DNA from: Sphingomonas sp. Leaf9
GTDB lineage: Bacteria; Pseudomonadota; Alphaproteobacteria; Sphingomonadales; Sphingomonadaceae
Assembly: GCF_001421355.1 (NCBI RefSeq)
Contig: NZ_LMKC01000006.1
Location: forward strand, 124,001 to 188,000
Direction: 5' to 3'
Length of the DNA: 64,000 bases
Below the pieces are notes generated by a model, which saw nothing but the letters and a program-made list of their open reading frames with translations, was not told where the DNA came from and made no database searches. This document shows, piece after piece, positions 16,839-25,946 of the stretch (its first letter is position 1; each line of letters opens with the position of its first letter). The position numbers and the translations under genes were made by a program.

Positions 16839-19193
16839 ATGATTTACCGCAAACTTGCAGCGTTGCTGCTGGTTGGTACCGCAACCGTTTCAAGCGTTCC
16901 GTTTGCCGAGGCCCAGACCGCGCCAGCGACGGCGGTCGCGGATACGGGCGATGCGGGCGATGAGATAATCGTGACCGCGAACCGGCGATCTGAGAACGCC
17001 GTCGATGTACCGGTCGCGGTGTCGGTCATCAGACCCGAGGCGCTGCGCGACTATCAGGCGGCCGGGGCCGATACGCTGCTGTCGCTATCCGGCCGCGTGC
17101 CCGGCTTGTACGTGGAATCGACCACGGGGCGCATCTTTCCGCGTTTCTACATCCGCGGGCTCGGCAATATCGACTTCTATCTCGGCGCGTCGCAGCCCGT
17201 GTCGATCATCCAGGACGACGTCGTGAAGGAGCATGTCGTCCTGAAGTCGAACCCGGCGTTCGACGTCGCCCAGGTCGAGGTGCTGAAGGGTCCGCAAGGG
17301 TCGCTGTTCGGCCGCAACACCACCGCCGGTATCATCAAGTTCGACAGCGTGCAGCCGACCGAGACGTGGCAGGGCCGCGGCTCGCTGAGCTATGGCACGT
17401 TCAACAGCATCAACGCCGATGTGGGTGTCGGCGGTCCGCTGACGCGCGACGGGAGCGTCAGCATCCGCGTGTCAGGCCTGTACCAGCATCGCGACGACTG
17501 GATCAGCAACACCTATACCGGCCCGTCCGACGACGGCACCGTCCCCGGTCGAAACGTGATGGGCGGATTCGACGAGAAGGACGTGCGCGTTCAGATCCTC
17601 GCCCGGCCCAGCGACCGGGCCAGCCTGCGCCTGTCGGGGCATATCCGCGACTATGACGGCACGGCCTCGATCTTCTATCGCGGGTCGATCAGGGTGGGTA
17701 CGAACGCCGTTCCCGCCAGCTTCGATCGCCGCGTCGTGGCCTATGACGAGGCGCGCAACAATCCGCAGGCGTACAAGAACGAGGGCCTGTCGCTGAAGGC
17801 CGATTACGACTTCGGCGGGGCTACGCTGACGTCCATCACGGCCTGGGAACACGCGGCGGGGTTCAGCCGTGGCGATACCGATGGCGGTGCGGCGGCGAAT
17901 TTCGGCGGCGTCGCGCCCAACATCTGCGCGGCAGGCTGCGGCCAGTCGCGGGGCCGGCTGCGCGGGCTGGACCAGTGGACGCAGGAAGTGCGCCTTGCCA
18001 GCCCGGATACCGGGCGTTTCAAGTGGCAGGTCGGCGGCATCTATTTTGATGCGCGCGACCGGACCGAATTCGCCCAGCGCTCCTTCTTCCTGACCAGCAA
18101 CGCGCTGGGCACGACGCCGAACCCGCGCAATTATATCCTGCTGCGCAACGTCAACACCAGCTGGGCCGCGTTCGGCCAGGCGAGTTATGCGTTGACCGAC
18201 GCGTTGACGCTGACCGGCGGCGTGCGGATCACCAACGACATCCGCACCACCAATCTGCTGCTCAACCCGAATTTCACGAGGCTGACCGTTCCGGCGACCG
18301 CGCCCACCGCGTCCTATGCCTGCGGCGCGGCAACGCGTTGCCGTCTCTCCGACACCCAGCCCAGCTGGGACGTCAGCCTGCTCTACAAGCTGGCGCCTGA
18401 CGTCAGCGTCTATGCGCGCCATGCCCGGGGGTTCCGCGGCCCCACGGTGCAGGGCCGGTCGGCCGTCTTCGCTTCGGCCTATTCTACCGCCGGGTCGGAA
18501 AAGAACACCAGCTACGAAGGCGGCATCAAGGCCGTGTTCGCCGATGGCCGGATCAACGTGAACGTCGCCGGCTTCTACTACGAGGTCGACAACATCCAGC
18601 TGAACGGCAACGACAGCAACGGCAACGGCGTGCTGTTCAACGGCGGCAAGGGCAAGGGTTACGGTAGCGAGTTCGAAATCGAGGCCCGGCCGATCGACAA
18701 TTTCCGCATCGGGGCCGGGCTCAGCCTCCTCCATACCGCGATCAACGCCCCCAACGTGTTCGCCCAGGTCGGTGCCGCCGGCGGCGTGTTGTCGGAAACC
18801 GTGCTGAATCCTACGGTGCGGATCGGCAACAATTATTACGCCAACATCAACGGCAATCCCTTTCCCAATGCGCCGGACTACAATGTCAACATCAACGCGC
18901 GGTATGACCTGCCGATCGCTGGCGACAGCAAGCTGTTCATCGCGAGCGATTTCACGATGCAGGGCAAGACGAACTTCGTCCTCTATCGCTCGGTCGAATA
19001 CAACGCCGATGGCAACTTCGAGCTGGGTGGCCGGATCGGCTATGCTTTCGGCGCGTACGAAATCGCCGGTTTCGTCCGCAACCTGACGAACCGCACCAAT
19101 CTGATCGGCGTGATCGACACGTCGAATTACCGTGCGGGAATCTACAACGACCCACGCGTCTTCGGTATCATGTTGAGCGGTTCGTTCCGCTGA
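16839..19193 (+). CDS. TonB-dependent receptor
   Basis: About 784 residues. A signal peptide (KLAALLLVGTATVSSVPFAEAQ) leads to the TonB-box region DEIIVTANRRSENAVDVPVAVSVI. The plug domain has RIFPRFYIRGLGN and VEVLKGPQGSLFGRNTTAGIIKF, and a long beta-barrel ends in the usual aromatic-terminated strand (IMLSGSFR). Starts at 16830 or 16839 are possible; the AGGGGG tract fits 16839 better. It belongs to the FecA/BfrD-like receptors abundant in sphingomonads, which import siderophores, plant glycosides or aromatic compounds across the outer membrane. Flanking remnants of a reductase and an integrase indicate past rearrangement here. Substrate unknown. Confidence 0.94.
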   Translation: MIYRKLAALLLVGTATVSSVPFAEAQTAPATAVADTGDAGDEIIVTANRRSENAVDVPVAVSVIRPEALRDYQAAGADTLLSLSGRVPGLYVESTTGRIFPRFYIRGLGNIDFYLGASQPVSIIQDDVVKEHVVLKSNPAFDVAQVEVLKGPQGSLFGRNTTAGIIKFDSVQPTETWQGRGSLSYGTFNSINADVGVGGPLTRDGSVSIRVSGLYQHRDDWISNTYTGPSDDGTVPGRNVMGGFDEKDVRVQILARPSDRASLRLSGHIRDYDGTASIFYRGSIRVGTNAVPASFDRRVVAYDEARNNPQAYKNEGLSLKADYDFGGATLTSITAWEHAAGFSRGDTDGGAAANFGGVAPNICAAGCGQSRGRLRGLDQWTQEVRLASPDTGRFKWQVGGIYFDARDRTEFAQRSFFLTSNALGTTPNPRNYILLRNVNTSWAAFGQASYALTDALTLTGGVRITNDIRTTNLLLNPNFTRLTVPATAPTASYACGAATRCRLSDTQPSWDVSLLYKLAPDVSVYARHARGFRGPTVQGRSAVFASAYSTAGSEKNTSYEGGIKAVFADGRINVNVAGFYYEVDNIQLNGNDSNGNGVLFNGGKGKGYGSEFEIEARPIDNFRIGAGLSLLHTAINAPNVFAQVGAAGGVLSETVLNPTVRIGNNYYANINGNPFPNAPDYNVNINARYDLPIAGDSKLFIASDFTMQGKTNFVLYRSVEYNADGNFELGGRIGYAFGAYEIAGFVRNLTNRTNLIGVIDTSNYRAGIYNDPRVFGIMLSGSFR

Positions 19194-19199
19194 ACTATT

Positions 19200-19232
19200 G
19201 GCTGGGGACGGCATCTCCGATCGTCTCCAGCC
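19200..19232 (+). terminator. Probable rho-independent-like hairpin after the TonB receptor
   Basis: GGCTGGGGACG (19200-19210) pairs with CGTCTCCAGCC (19222-19232): 11 pairs with one G-U, loop of 11 bases, seven bases after the receptor stop codon. No T-run follows, so termination may be partial. Confidence 0.45.
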
Positions 19233-19314
19233 TCTCCGTGTCGGATCGCGCGACGCGTTTATTGAGCGATCGTAAAGCCTTACGTTTGCAAAGGTGAACG
19301 AACGGCCTGTTTTA

Positions 19315-19440
19315 GGCGGTGGCTCGAGCGGGATAAGCGACGGCTTCTGGGTCGGCTCGGACCTCAGTGCGTTCGGCCAGTTCTAAAGCGTCCTCCACGT
19401 CGACGCCCAAGTAGCGGACCGTGCTGTCGATCTCGGCAAT
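19315..19440 (-). pseudogene. C-terminal remnant of a tyrosine recombinase/integrase
   Basis: A minus-strand frame encodes IDSTVRYLGVDVEDALELAE followed by RTEV, the highly conserved end of phage/transposon-type site-specific integrases. In these proteins the TVRYLG tyrosine is the catalytic nucleophile. The catalytic Arg/His boxes upstream are missing; the frame before it is unrelated. It lies between the TonB receptor and the convergent LysR gene, in a stretch (19233-19502) where I see no other gene, and marks the edge of a lost mobile element. Confidence 0.6.
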
Positions 19441-19502
19441 GCGATTGGCGCCTGGGCGGGCGGCATCGAGCGCTGCCGGCCGCTCCTGCGAGGGTTGAGG
19501 GG

Positions 19503-20381
19503 TCAAATTCGAAGCGCGGCGATCAATGCATCGCGGGCGAGTGCAACGCGGGGGTGCCGCAGCGATGATCGTGCCCAGACGAGGTAGAAGGTGTTGCACG
19601 GCACCCTGATCGGGGCAGGTATCTCGACAAGCGTGCAAGCGGCACGCTCGGCGTGGGTAAGGTAACCTGGCAGGACCGTCCAGCCAAGGCCGGCGCACAC
19701 CCCGGATCGCAATACGCGCAAGTCAGGTGCGGTCAGGGCAGGCTGACGAGCGAGCTCGATGCGGTTGGCTTCCAGCCAAGCGCGCAGCAGCGGGCGATCG
19801 AGGTCGTACGCGAGATGCGGTATGCGGTCGAGGGCTGCGGCAAGGGGTTGGCCTGCCATCCGCTCGGCCACCGCCGGCGCGGCGACGGCACGCAGATCCT
19901 CCTCGCCCAGTTCTTGAAAGGCAAGCCGGGGCTCGTCCGGCTGCGACGCCGTCACGGCCAGATGTACCTTGTCTTCCAGCAGCAGGCGATAGAGCGCGTC
20001 GCGCCCGCCGATGTGGAGACGCAGATCCAGGCCCATGTCCAGCAACGGCGCCAGCCTGGGCGTGATCATCTCGCCCAGGAGATCCGATGGCGCCGCGATA
20101 TGCACCGTGCCGGACATCCGCGAGGATCGCGCCCGCGCCGTGGCAAGGGCCGCTTCCGCGGTGTCGAGGCTGCTGCCGATCGATGCGGCAAGGTCGTCGG
20201 CGATCGCCGTCGCCCGCACGCCGCGGGAATGACGATCGAACAGGGGGTGGCCGAGCTGTGCCTCGAGCGAGGCGATGTGCTGTGATGCGGCGGGCTGGGT
20301 GATGCCGATCGCGCGGGCGGCCTCGCTCAACGACCGGCGCCGATAGACTTCGACAAAGGTGCGCAACTGCGACAGCGACAT
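19503..20381 (-). CDS. LysR family transcriptional regulator
   Basis: A 292-residue LysR regulator. The winged helix-turn-helix is at the start: LSQLRTFVEVYRRRSLSEAARAIGITQPAASQHIASLEAQLGHPLFDRHSRG. The rest is a periplasmic-binding-like effector domain, which shows GTVHIAAPSDLLGEM. The chosen ATG (20381) has GGAG five bases upstream and starts exactly at the HTH; the longer frame is not supported. It is divergent from the DJ-1/OYE/yellow-family operon 197 bases away, which it probably controls in response to an electrophile or quinone-like effector (inference). Confidence 0.93.
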   Translation of the reverse strand: MSLSQLRTFVEVYRRRSLSEAARAIGITQPAASQHIASLEAQLGHPLFDRHSRGVRATAIADDLAASIGSSLDTAEAALATARARSSRMSGTVHIAAPSDLLGEMITPRLAPLLDMGLDLRLHIGGRDALYRLLLEDKVHLAVTASQPDEPRLAFQELGEEDLRAVAAPAVAERMAGQPLAAALDRIPHLAYDLDRPLLRAWLEANRIELARQPALTAPDLRVLRSGVCAGLGWTVLPGYLTHAERAACTLVEIPAPIRVPCNTFYLVWARSSLRHPRVALARDALIAALRI

Positions 20382-20578
20382 TTGGTCTCCATAACCTGTT
20401 TTATGGCCGATCGCCATTCCGCTTGGATTTGCTGATGCCCGCAAGGGCCTATCTGATGTGGCGTACGGACTTGACGGGTGCCTGGTCGCCGCCACCGGAT
20501 CGCCCCACCGCGACCGGCGCGATGCCCACGATGACCGGTGCCCGCGTTCGCGATGTTTACGAAACAGGAGATTTGACG

Positions 20579-21274
20579 ATGACCGGTATTCTCATGGTGA
20601 TCACGTCCGCCGACCGCATGACCCCGGGGACCGAACCGACCGGTGTTTGGCTGGAAGAGCTGACCACCCCCTATTACGTCTTCCGCGATGGCGGGGCCGA
20701 CGTAACACTGGCCTCGATCAAGGGCGGTGCGGTGCCGGTCGACCAGCGCAGCGTCAATGCGGACGGCGAGAACGACGCCTCCGTCGAACGCTATCTGAAG
20801 GACGAGGCGCTGAAGGCCGCGGTCGCGGATACGCCGGTATTCACCGACATCGACCCCAACGGCTATGACGCGCTGTTCCTGCCCGGCGGCCACGGCACGA
20901 TGTTCGATTATCCCGGGAGCGCAGAATTGGCGCAGCTGGTGGAGCGGTTCGACCGCGCGGGCAAGATCGTCGCCGCCGTCTGCCATGGCCCGGCGGGTCT
21001 CGTGTCGGCCAAGAAGGCGGACGGCACGCCCTTCGTCGCCGGCCGGCGTGTCGCGGGCTTCACCGATAGCGAGGAACGCGCGGTCGGACTGGACCAGGCC
21101 GTACCCTTCCTGCTCGAAACCCGCCTCAAGGAACTCGGCGGCCAGCATGAGGCAGGCCCGGACTTTGCCCCCTTCGCCCTGCGCGACGGCAATCTGGTGA
21201 CCGGCCAGAACCCGGCGAGCGCGACCCGTACGGCGGAACTCACGATGGACGCCCTCAAGGAAAAGGCAGCGTAA
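20579..21274 (+). CDS. DJ-1/PfpI family protein (type 1 glutamine amidotransferase-like, Hsp31/glyoxalase-like)
   Basis: A 231-residue protein. The nucleophile elbow is VAAVCHGPAG with Cys135-His136, and Glu26 in VWLEELTTPYYVF is the conserved glutamate that lowers the cysteine pKa. The layout, with LFLPGGHGTMFDYP before the elbow, matches the Hsp31-like subgroup, whose members act as glutathione-independent glyoxalases or chaperones against reactive carbonyls. The start is set by CAGGAG eight bases before ATG 20579. First gene of an operon with an old yellow enzyme, which suggests shared detoxification of electrophilic carbonyls. Confidence 0.93.
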   Translation: MTGILMVITSADRMTPGTEPTGVWLEELTTPYYVFRDGGADVTLASIKGGAVPVDQRSVNADGENDASVERYLKDEALKAAVADTPVFTDIDPNGYDALFLPGGHGTMFDYPGSAELAQLVERFDRAGKIVAAVCHGPAGLVSAKKADGTPFVAGRRVAGFTDSEERAVGLDQAVPFLLETRLKELGGQHEAGPDFAPFALRDGNLVTGQNPASATRTAELTMDALKEKAA

Positions 21275-21347
21275 TCGTGGGAAATCTTGCGATCATGCTG
21301 TGCGTCGCCGATCCTGCGGCGGCGATGCTCACCACGGGAGACGTCTG

Positions 21348-22454
21348 ATGGCCCAATTGTTCGAGCCGTTGACGGTTGGCGGGCTCAGCCTCGCCAACCG
21401 CATCGTCATCGCGCCGATGTGCCAATATTCTGCCGAAGACGGTGCGATGACCGACTGGCACCAGATGCATCTGGGCCAGCTGGCCATGGCGGGGGCAGGC
21501 GCCCTGACGATCGAAGCCACCGCGGTCAGCCCGGAAGGGCGGATCACCTACGGCGACGTAGGCCTGTACGACGACCGTACCGAAGAAGCGATGCGGCGCG
21601 TGATCGACAGCGTGCGCCGCTGGTCGGATGTGCCGCTCGTCGTCCAGCTGGCGCACGCTGGCCGGAAGGCAAGCTGTGCCAAGCCGTGGCACGGGGGTGC
21701 GCAGATCGCGCCGGATGCCGAGAATGGCTGGCAAACGGTCGCGCCGAGCGCGATGTCCTATGCCGCGACCGATCACGCGCCCGTCGCCCTGGGCGAGGCG
21801 GGACTGGCGCGGATTCGCGATGCCTTCGCCGACGCTGCCCGGCGGGCAGCGCGGCTTGGGCTCGACGCGATCCAAATCCATGCCGCGCACGGCTATCTGC
21901 TCCACGAATTCCTCTCGCCGCTCTCCAATCATCGTGACGACGCCTATGGCGGCAGCCTTGCCAACCGTATGCGGTTCCCGCTCGAGGTCTTCGATGCCGT
22001 GCGCGACGCGTTTCCCGCCGACCGGCCCGTCACCGTCCGCGTCTCGGGGACGGATTGGGTCGAGGGCGGTTGGACGGTGGAGGAAACCGCGCAGTTTGCC
22101 CAAGCGCTCGAACGGCGCGGCTGTGCCGCCATCCATGTGTCGAGCGGTGGTCTTGATCCGCGCCAGCAGATTCCGATCGGTCCCGGCTATCAGGTGCCGC
22201 TGGCACGGACGGTCAAGGACGCGGTCACGATGCCCGTCATCGCGGTCGGTCTGATCACCGATCCGCAGCAGGCCGAACAGATTTTGCAGGACGGGCATGC
22301 GGACGCCATCGCCATCGCGCGCACTGCCTTGTGGGATCCGCGTTGGCCCTGGCACGCCGCCGCCGCGCTTGGCGCTTCGGTCAAGGCGCCGCCGCAATAT
22401 CTCCGGTCCGAGCCGCATGAGGCGGGCCGCGTCCTGAAGGAGATGACGGGATGA
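21348..22454 (+). CDS. Old yellow enzyme family NADH:flavin oxidoreductase (YqjM-like)
   Basis: A 368-residue TIM-barrel FMN enzyme that reduces alpha,beta-unsaturated carbonyls with NAD(P)H. It carries the thermophilic-like OYE markers: Cys25 and Tyr27 in PMCQYSAEDG, which tune the flavin and bind substrate; HAGRK after the third strand; the IQIHAAHGYLLHEFLSP active-site segment; and the phosphate-binding VGLITDPQQAE. The start at 21348 has GGGAG upstream. It lies between the DJ-1-like gene and the yellow-family gene, which it overlaps by ATGA. The LysR gene across the intergenic region is the likely regulator. Confidence 0.95.
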   Translation: MAQLFEPLTVGGLSLANRIVIAPMCQYSAEDGAMTDWHQMHLGQLAMAGAGALTIEATAVSPEGRITYGDVGLYDDRTEEAMRRVIDSVRRWSDVPLVVQLAHAGRKASCAKPWHGGAQIAPDAENGWQTVAPSAMSYAATDHAPVALGEAGLARIRDAFADAARRAARLGLDAIQIHAAHGYLLHEFLSPLSNHRDDAYGGSLANRMRFPLEVFDAVRDAFPADRPVTVRVSGTDWVEGGWTVEETAQFAQALERRGCAAIHVSSGGLDPRQQIPIGPGYQVPLARTVKDAVTMPVIAVGLITDPQQAEQILQDGHADAIAIARTALWDPRWPWHAAAALGASVKAPPQYLRSEPHEAGRVLKEMTG

Positions 22455-23602
22455 AACGGGCCGCCACATTATTCCTTGCCGCCGCTGCCGTCGCCTCGAT
22501 CGCGGTCGGTGCGACCGCCCGCGACACCGCGCGGCCAACCCGGATCGAGCGCGTCGCTGCGTTCGATGGCGCAATGCCGACCGGCGTGACCGTCGCGCCC
22601 AACGGCCGCATCTTCGTCAATTTTCCGCAATGGGGCGATCAGTCGCCTTTCACGGTTGCCGAACTGGTCGATGGCAAGGCGGTGCCCTATCCCGACGCCG
22701 CGACCAATCGGCCCGATCCGGCCGATCCGGCCGGCCACTTCATCTCAGTGCAGAGCGTCGTCGCCGACGGCGCCAACCGCCTATGGGTGCTCGACACGGC
22801 CGCACCGAACTTCGCACCGCCCCAGGCCGGTGGCGCGAAGCTTGTAGCCATCGACCTTGCGACCAATCGGGTGGTCAAGACGATCGTCCTGCCGTCCAGC
22901 GTCGTGCTGCCGACGACCTATCTCAACGACGTCCGCTTCGATTTGCGACAGGGGGAACAGGGCGTCGCCTACATCACCGACAGCAGCAACGCCGGCGTGG
23001 GCGGCATCATCGTCGTCGACCTCGCCAGTGGTCGGGCAATCCGCCGTCTGTCGGGCCATGCAACGACCAATCCTGAGCCGGGCTTCACGCCGACCGTCGA
23101 TGGCGAGGTGCTGATGAACCGCCCGGCCAACGGGCCTGCGACGCCGGTCGCCATCGCCAGCGACGCCATCGCCCTGAGCGCCGATGGCAAAATACTATAT
23201 TACGGCCCCCTGTCGGGCCGTACCCTGCATGCCGTGCCCACGGCGCTGCTGCGGGATCCTTCGGTTTCGGAGGACACGCTCGGCCGTGCGGTACGCAGCT
23301 TGGGGCGCAAGGGGGCGTCCGATGGCATTGCCGAGGACGACAGGGGGCGCGTCTTCGCCGGCGACTATGAGCACAATGCGATCCGCATGCTCGATCGCGG
23401 CACCTGGTCGACGCTGGTCAGTGATCCGCGGATCAGCTGGCCCGATACCCTGTCGATTGGCCCCGATGGCTATCTTTACTTCACCGCGAACCAGCTGCAT
23501 CGCCAGCCCGGCTTTCATGGCGGACGCGACCTGCGTCGCAAGCCGTATGCGTTGCTACGGATCAAGGTCGGTAGCCGCCCGGTGCTCCTGACGCGGCACT
23601 GA
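22451..23602 (+). CDS. Major royal jelly/yellow-related family protein, secreted
   Basis: A 383-residue protein with a Sec signal peptide (KRAATLFLAAAAVASIAVGATA). The six-bladed propeller of the MRJP/yellow family is recognisable by GVTVAPNGRIFVNFPQWGD, DGANRLWVLDTAAPNFAPPQAGGAKLVAIDLATN, YLNDVRFDLRQG, AYITDSSNAGVGGIIVVDLASG and DGIAEDDRGRVFAGDYEHNAI. Insect members bind ligands or act on dopachrome and biogenic amines; bacterial functions are unknown. It starts inside the stop of the OYE gene (ATGA), so all three genes are one operon. The periplasmic location contrasts with its two cytosolic partners. Confidence 0.9.
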   Translation: MKRAATLFLAAAAVASIAVGATARDTARPTRIERVAAFDGAMPTGVTVAPNGRIFVNFPQWGDQSPFTVAELVDGKAVPYPDAATNRPDPADPAGHFISVQSVVADGANRLWVLDTAAPNFAPPQAGGAKLVAIDLATNRVVKTIVLPSSVVLPTTYLNDVRFDLRQGEQGVAYITDSSNAGVGGIIVVDLASGRAIRRLSGHATTNPEPGFTPTVDGEVLMNRPANGPATPVAIASDAIALSADGKILYYGPLSGRTLHAVPTALLRDPSVSEDTLGRAVRSLGRKGASDGIAEDDRGRVFAGDYEHNAIRMLDRGTWSTLVSDPRISWPDTLSIGPDGYLYFTANQLHRQPGFHGGRDLRRKPYALLRIKVGSRPVLLTRH

Positions 23603-24129
23603 CACCGGACAACCGCCAGTCGGCCTGCGATCGTGATTGGTGTCGGCGCCGTATCAGGGGCCGACACGATCTTCACTGTTGCCACCACCTGCAACGTTTC
23701 ACGCTCGGTAGCACAACGCAGCATCATGAGATTGCGGTCTGAACCGAGGCGGGGACCAATACATCCGCAATGGCCGGCGTCCCGGAACGCCGCTGTTCGA
23801 GCCCGCCGCACCTTCCCGCCACATGTACGTTTGCGGGAAAGCTGTATCGGCTGCTTCGGCGACCATAAGATCCACCTTCTTCGCGGAGGATCACGAGACG
23901 GGGTTTTGACACCCGCGATCCCACCGAAAAGGGGCGATCGGAGGTGGTTCGACAACCGGACATGCCTGTTGAAAAAGACCGGTGTGGGCGCTGCGTTACG
24001 GACAGCAGGTGAGCGCCACCTGAGGGTCGGTTGGTGAGATGCTGGCCGGTTCTCAATAGTTCTAGACGGCTTTGACACTTCGCTCAGGGCACGGGAGAGG
24101 GTGTCCGTCCCATTTGCCAATGCCGGTCT
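23603..24129. other. Intergenic region, nothing recognised
   Basis: 527 bases between the convergent yellow-family and MFS genes. A long minus-strand frame covers it but encodes an Arg/Pro-rich, motif-free product and reads through the 3' end of the neighbouring gene. This is typical of a shadow frame in GC-rich DNA. Base composition is lower in GC near 23640-23760. Confidence 0.35.
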
Positions 24130-25401
24130 TTACCGGTGGATGCCCCTCTGCGTTGCATCGACGCTCCGCAACGCTTTTGATGCGAATGCGAGCAGGCAGA
24201 CCAGCGTGCCCGCGCCGCCCAGCAGGACGAACAGCCAGCGAACGCCGATGATGTCGCCTAGCGGGGCCGAAGCGAGCAGGCCGACCGGGGCGGCCAGGCC
24301 CATCAGCGTCCCGAGCAGCGCCAACACCCGTCCCTGCAGCCGATTGGGCACCGTGGTCTGGACAAGCGCGGTGAACGGCGCATCCCCCATGATGAAGGTC
24401 ACCCCGCTGACCGCCCAGAACATGGTCGCCAGCCAGAATAGCCGAGGCGGCATAAGGGCAGTCGCGGCGAGTGTCACGCAAGACAAGGTGAAGCCCCACA
24501 CTATCCATCGCACCAGCTGCTTCGGCACGATCGTCGCAACGATCACGCCGCCTGCGATCATCCCGGCACCGCCGATACTTTCAAGGATCGCGACCTGTTG
24601 GGGGCCACCACCAAAATGCTGCTTCACCAAGAGCGGCAACAGGGTGAAGGTCGGCATGATGACCAACACCACCGCGGTCAGCAGCGCGTAGATGCGCAGC
24701 AGAAGGGGGCTTTGCCGAACCACCGCAACGCCTTCGCGAAATTCCGCCCAAAGGCCTGCGTTGTCGCGGTCACCGCGTTGTTGCGGGACCGCGAAGATCA
24801 GCAGCGGCGTGATGCCCAGGACGGCGGTTCCCACGTCGATCCACAACGCCATGCCGATCGGCATCATCGTGATCGCCAGGGCGCCGAGCGGCGCGGCAGC
24901 GACGGTGACGATCCCCATCAGCGTCTGATTCAGCCCTGCTGCGCGGGGGAGGAAGCCGCGCGGCACCAGCATCGCGGTGCTCGCCGACGATGCCGGCATC
25001 TGGAATGCACCCGCTGCGCTTCGCACGAACATGGCGACATAGACGTGCCACAGCGCAACCTGCCCGGTCAGGAACAACACGATCAGGATCACGACGCAGG
25101 CAGCCGCGATCAGGTCGGCGACGATCATCAATAACCGCCGACTGTAGCGATCGGCGAACGTTCCGCCGAGGGGGCCCAGCAACGCCTGGGGCAGCAGAGC
25201 CGCAAGTCCGGCGGTCGCCAGCGCGCCGAGATCCCCGGTCGTATCCGTGATCCACCAGATAAGGACGAACTGCGTTATTGCCGTCCCGATCATCGACAGC
25301 GCTTGACCGCCGAAGATCGACCAGTAGCGCCATTCCCAGCCAGGCCCCGGATCGATGCTCGATCCTGTCGCGGCCGGGTCGATGGTCGGAGCCGACGTCA
25401 T
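24130..25401 (-). CDS. MFS transporter (drug-efflux type)
   Basis: A 423-residue major facilitator protein with about twelve membrane helices. The loop 2-3 signature is present as GPLGGTFADRYSRRLLMIVADL, and the C-terminal half has RLQGRVLALLGTLMGLAAPVGLL, as in the macrolide/TetV-like MFS exporters. Inner-membrane, proton-driven efflux is inferred. Its ATG overlaps the stop of the cytochrome b561 gene by four bases, making it the last gene of the RND efflux operon. Inclusion of a second, MFS-type pump in an RND operon is unusual. Confidence 0.92.
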   Translation of the reverse strand: MTSAPTIDPAATGSSIDPGPGWEWRYWSIFGGQALSMIGTAITQFVLIWWITDTTGDLGALATAGLAALLPQALLGPLGGTFADRYSRRLLMIVADLIAAACVVILIVLFLTGQVALWHVYVAMFVRSAAGAFQMPASSASTAMLVPRGFLPRAAGLNQTLMGIVTVAAAPLGALAITMMPIGMALWIDVGTAVLGITPLLIFAVPQQRGDRDNAGLWAEFREGVAVVRQSPLLLRIYALLTAVVLVIMPTFTLLPLLVKQHFGGGPQQVAILESIGGAGMIAGGVIVATIVPKQLVRWIVWGFTLSCVTLAATALMPPRLFWLATMFWAVSGVTFIMGDAPFTALVQTTVPNRLQGRVLALLGTLMGLAAPVGLLASAPLGDIIGVRWLFVLLGGAGTLVCLLAFASKALRSVDATQRGIHR

Positions 25402-25946
25402 AGCATTCGCGTAAGGACGTCGGCGTCGCGGCCGCGATCAAGGAAGCGGTGCTTGAGCGCCCCCAGAACATGAAGCGCGATCAGCACGAGCAGCGTGTAA
25501 GCCAGCGTCTTGTGCGCCCATGCGAAGATGGCGAAGGCGTGATCGTTCTTGGGGAGCAGTTCAGGCAACTCAAGGCCGAAGAAGGGCACGCCGTCGCTCT
25601 GCGAGAACGAGCTGGACATGCCGTAGCCCATCAGCGGCACGACGATGGCCAGCGCCAGCATCGCATATTGCACGATGGTCGACAGCGTCGTTTCCCATCT
25701 CGCCAGGCCACCTGGATGTGGCGGCACGCCGGATCGATGGCGAACGAACAGGGCGATCGTCCCGATCATGAAGGCCAGCACGCCGAATTCCTTGTGGACG
25801 GGATACATCCATTCGAATTTGGCGGCGATGCTGTCGGGCAGCGCGGTCATCGCCCATCCCAGCGTGATAAGCGCAAGGATCAATGTCGCGCGCATCCAGT
25901 GCAGCAGACGCATCGGCAACGGGTAACGGTCGGATCGCTGGTTCAT
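25398..25946 (-). CDS. Cytochrome b561 family protein
   Basis: A 182-residue, four-helix membrane cytochrome b. Candidate haem histidines are in PMRLLHWMRATLILALI (His15), MYPVHKEFGVLAFMIG, FAWAHKTLAYTLLVLIALHVLGALKH. The pattern matches bacterial CybB-like b561 proteins, which pass electrons between quinol and other acceptors in the inner membrane. It overlaps both neighbours by ATGA (outer membrane factor before, MFS transporter after), so it is co-translated with the efflux genes. A redox role in protecting the membrane or supplying reduced quinone during drug stress is conceivable but not shown. Confidence 0.93.
   Translation of the reverse strand: MNQRSDRYPLPMRLLHWMRATLILALITLGWAMTALPDSIAAKFEWMYPVHKEFGVLAFMIGTIALFVRHRSGVPPHPGGLARWETTLSTIVQYAMLALAIVVPLMGYGMSSSFSQSDGVPFFGLELPELLPKNDHAFAIFAWAHKTLAYTLLVLIALHVLGALKHRFLDRGRDADVLTRML

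Noticed and set aside
23515..24120. Possible 201-residue gene in the gap between the yellow-family and MFS genes
   Set aside because: No domain, unusual Arg/Pro/Ser content, no ribosome site, and it overlaps the end of the yellow-family gene.
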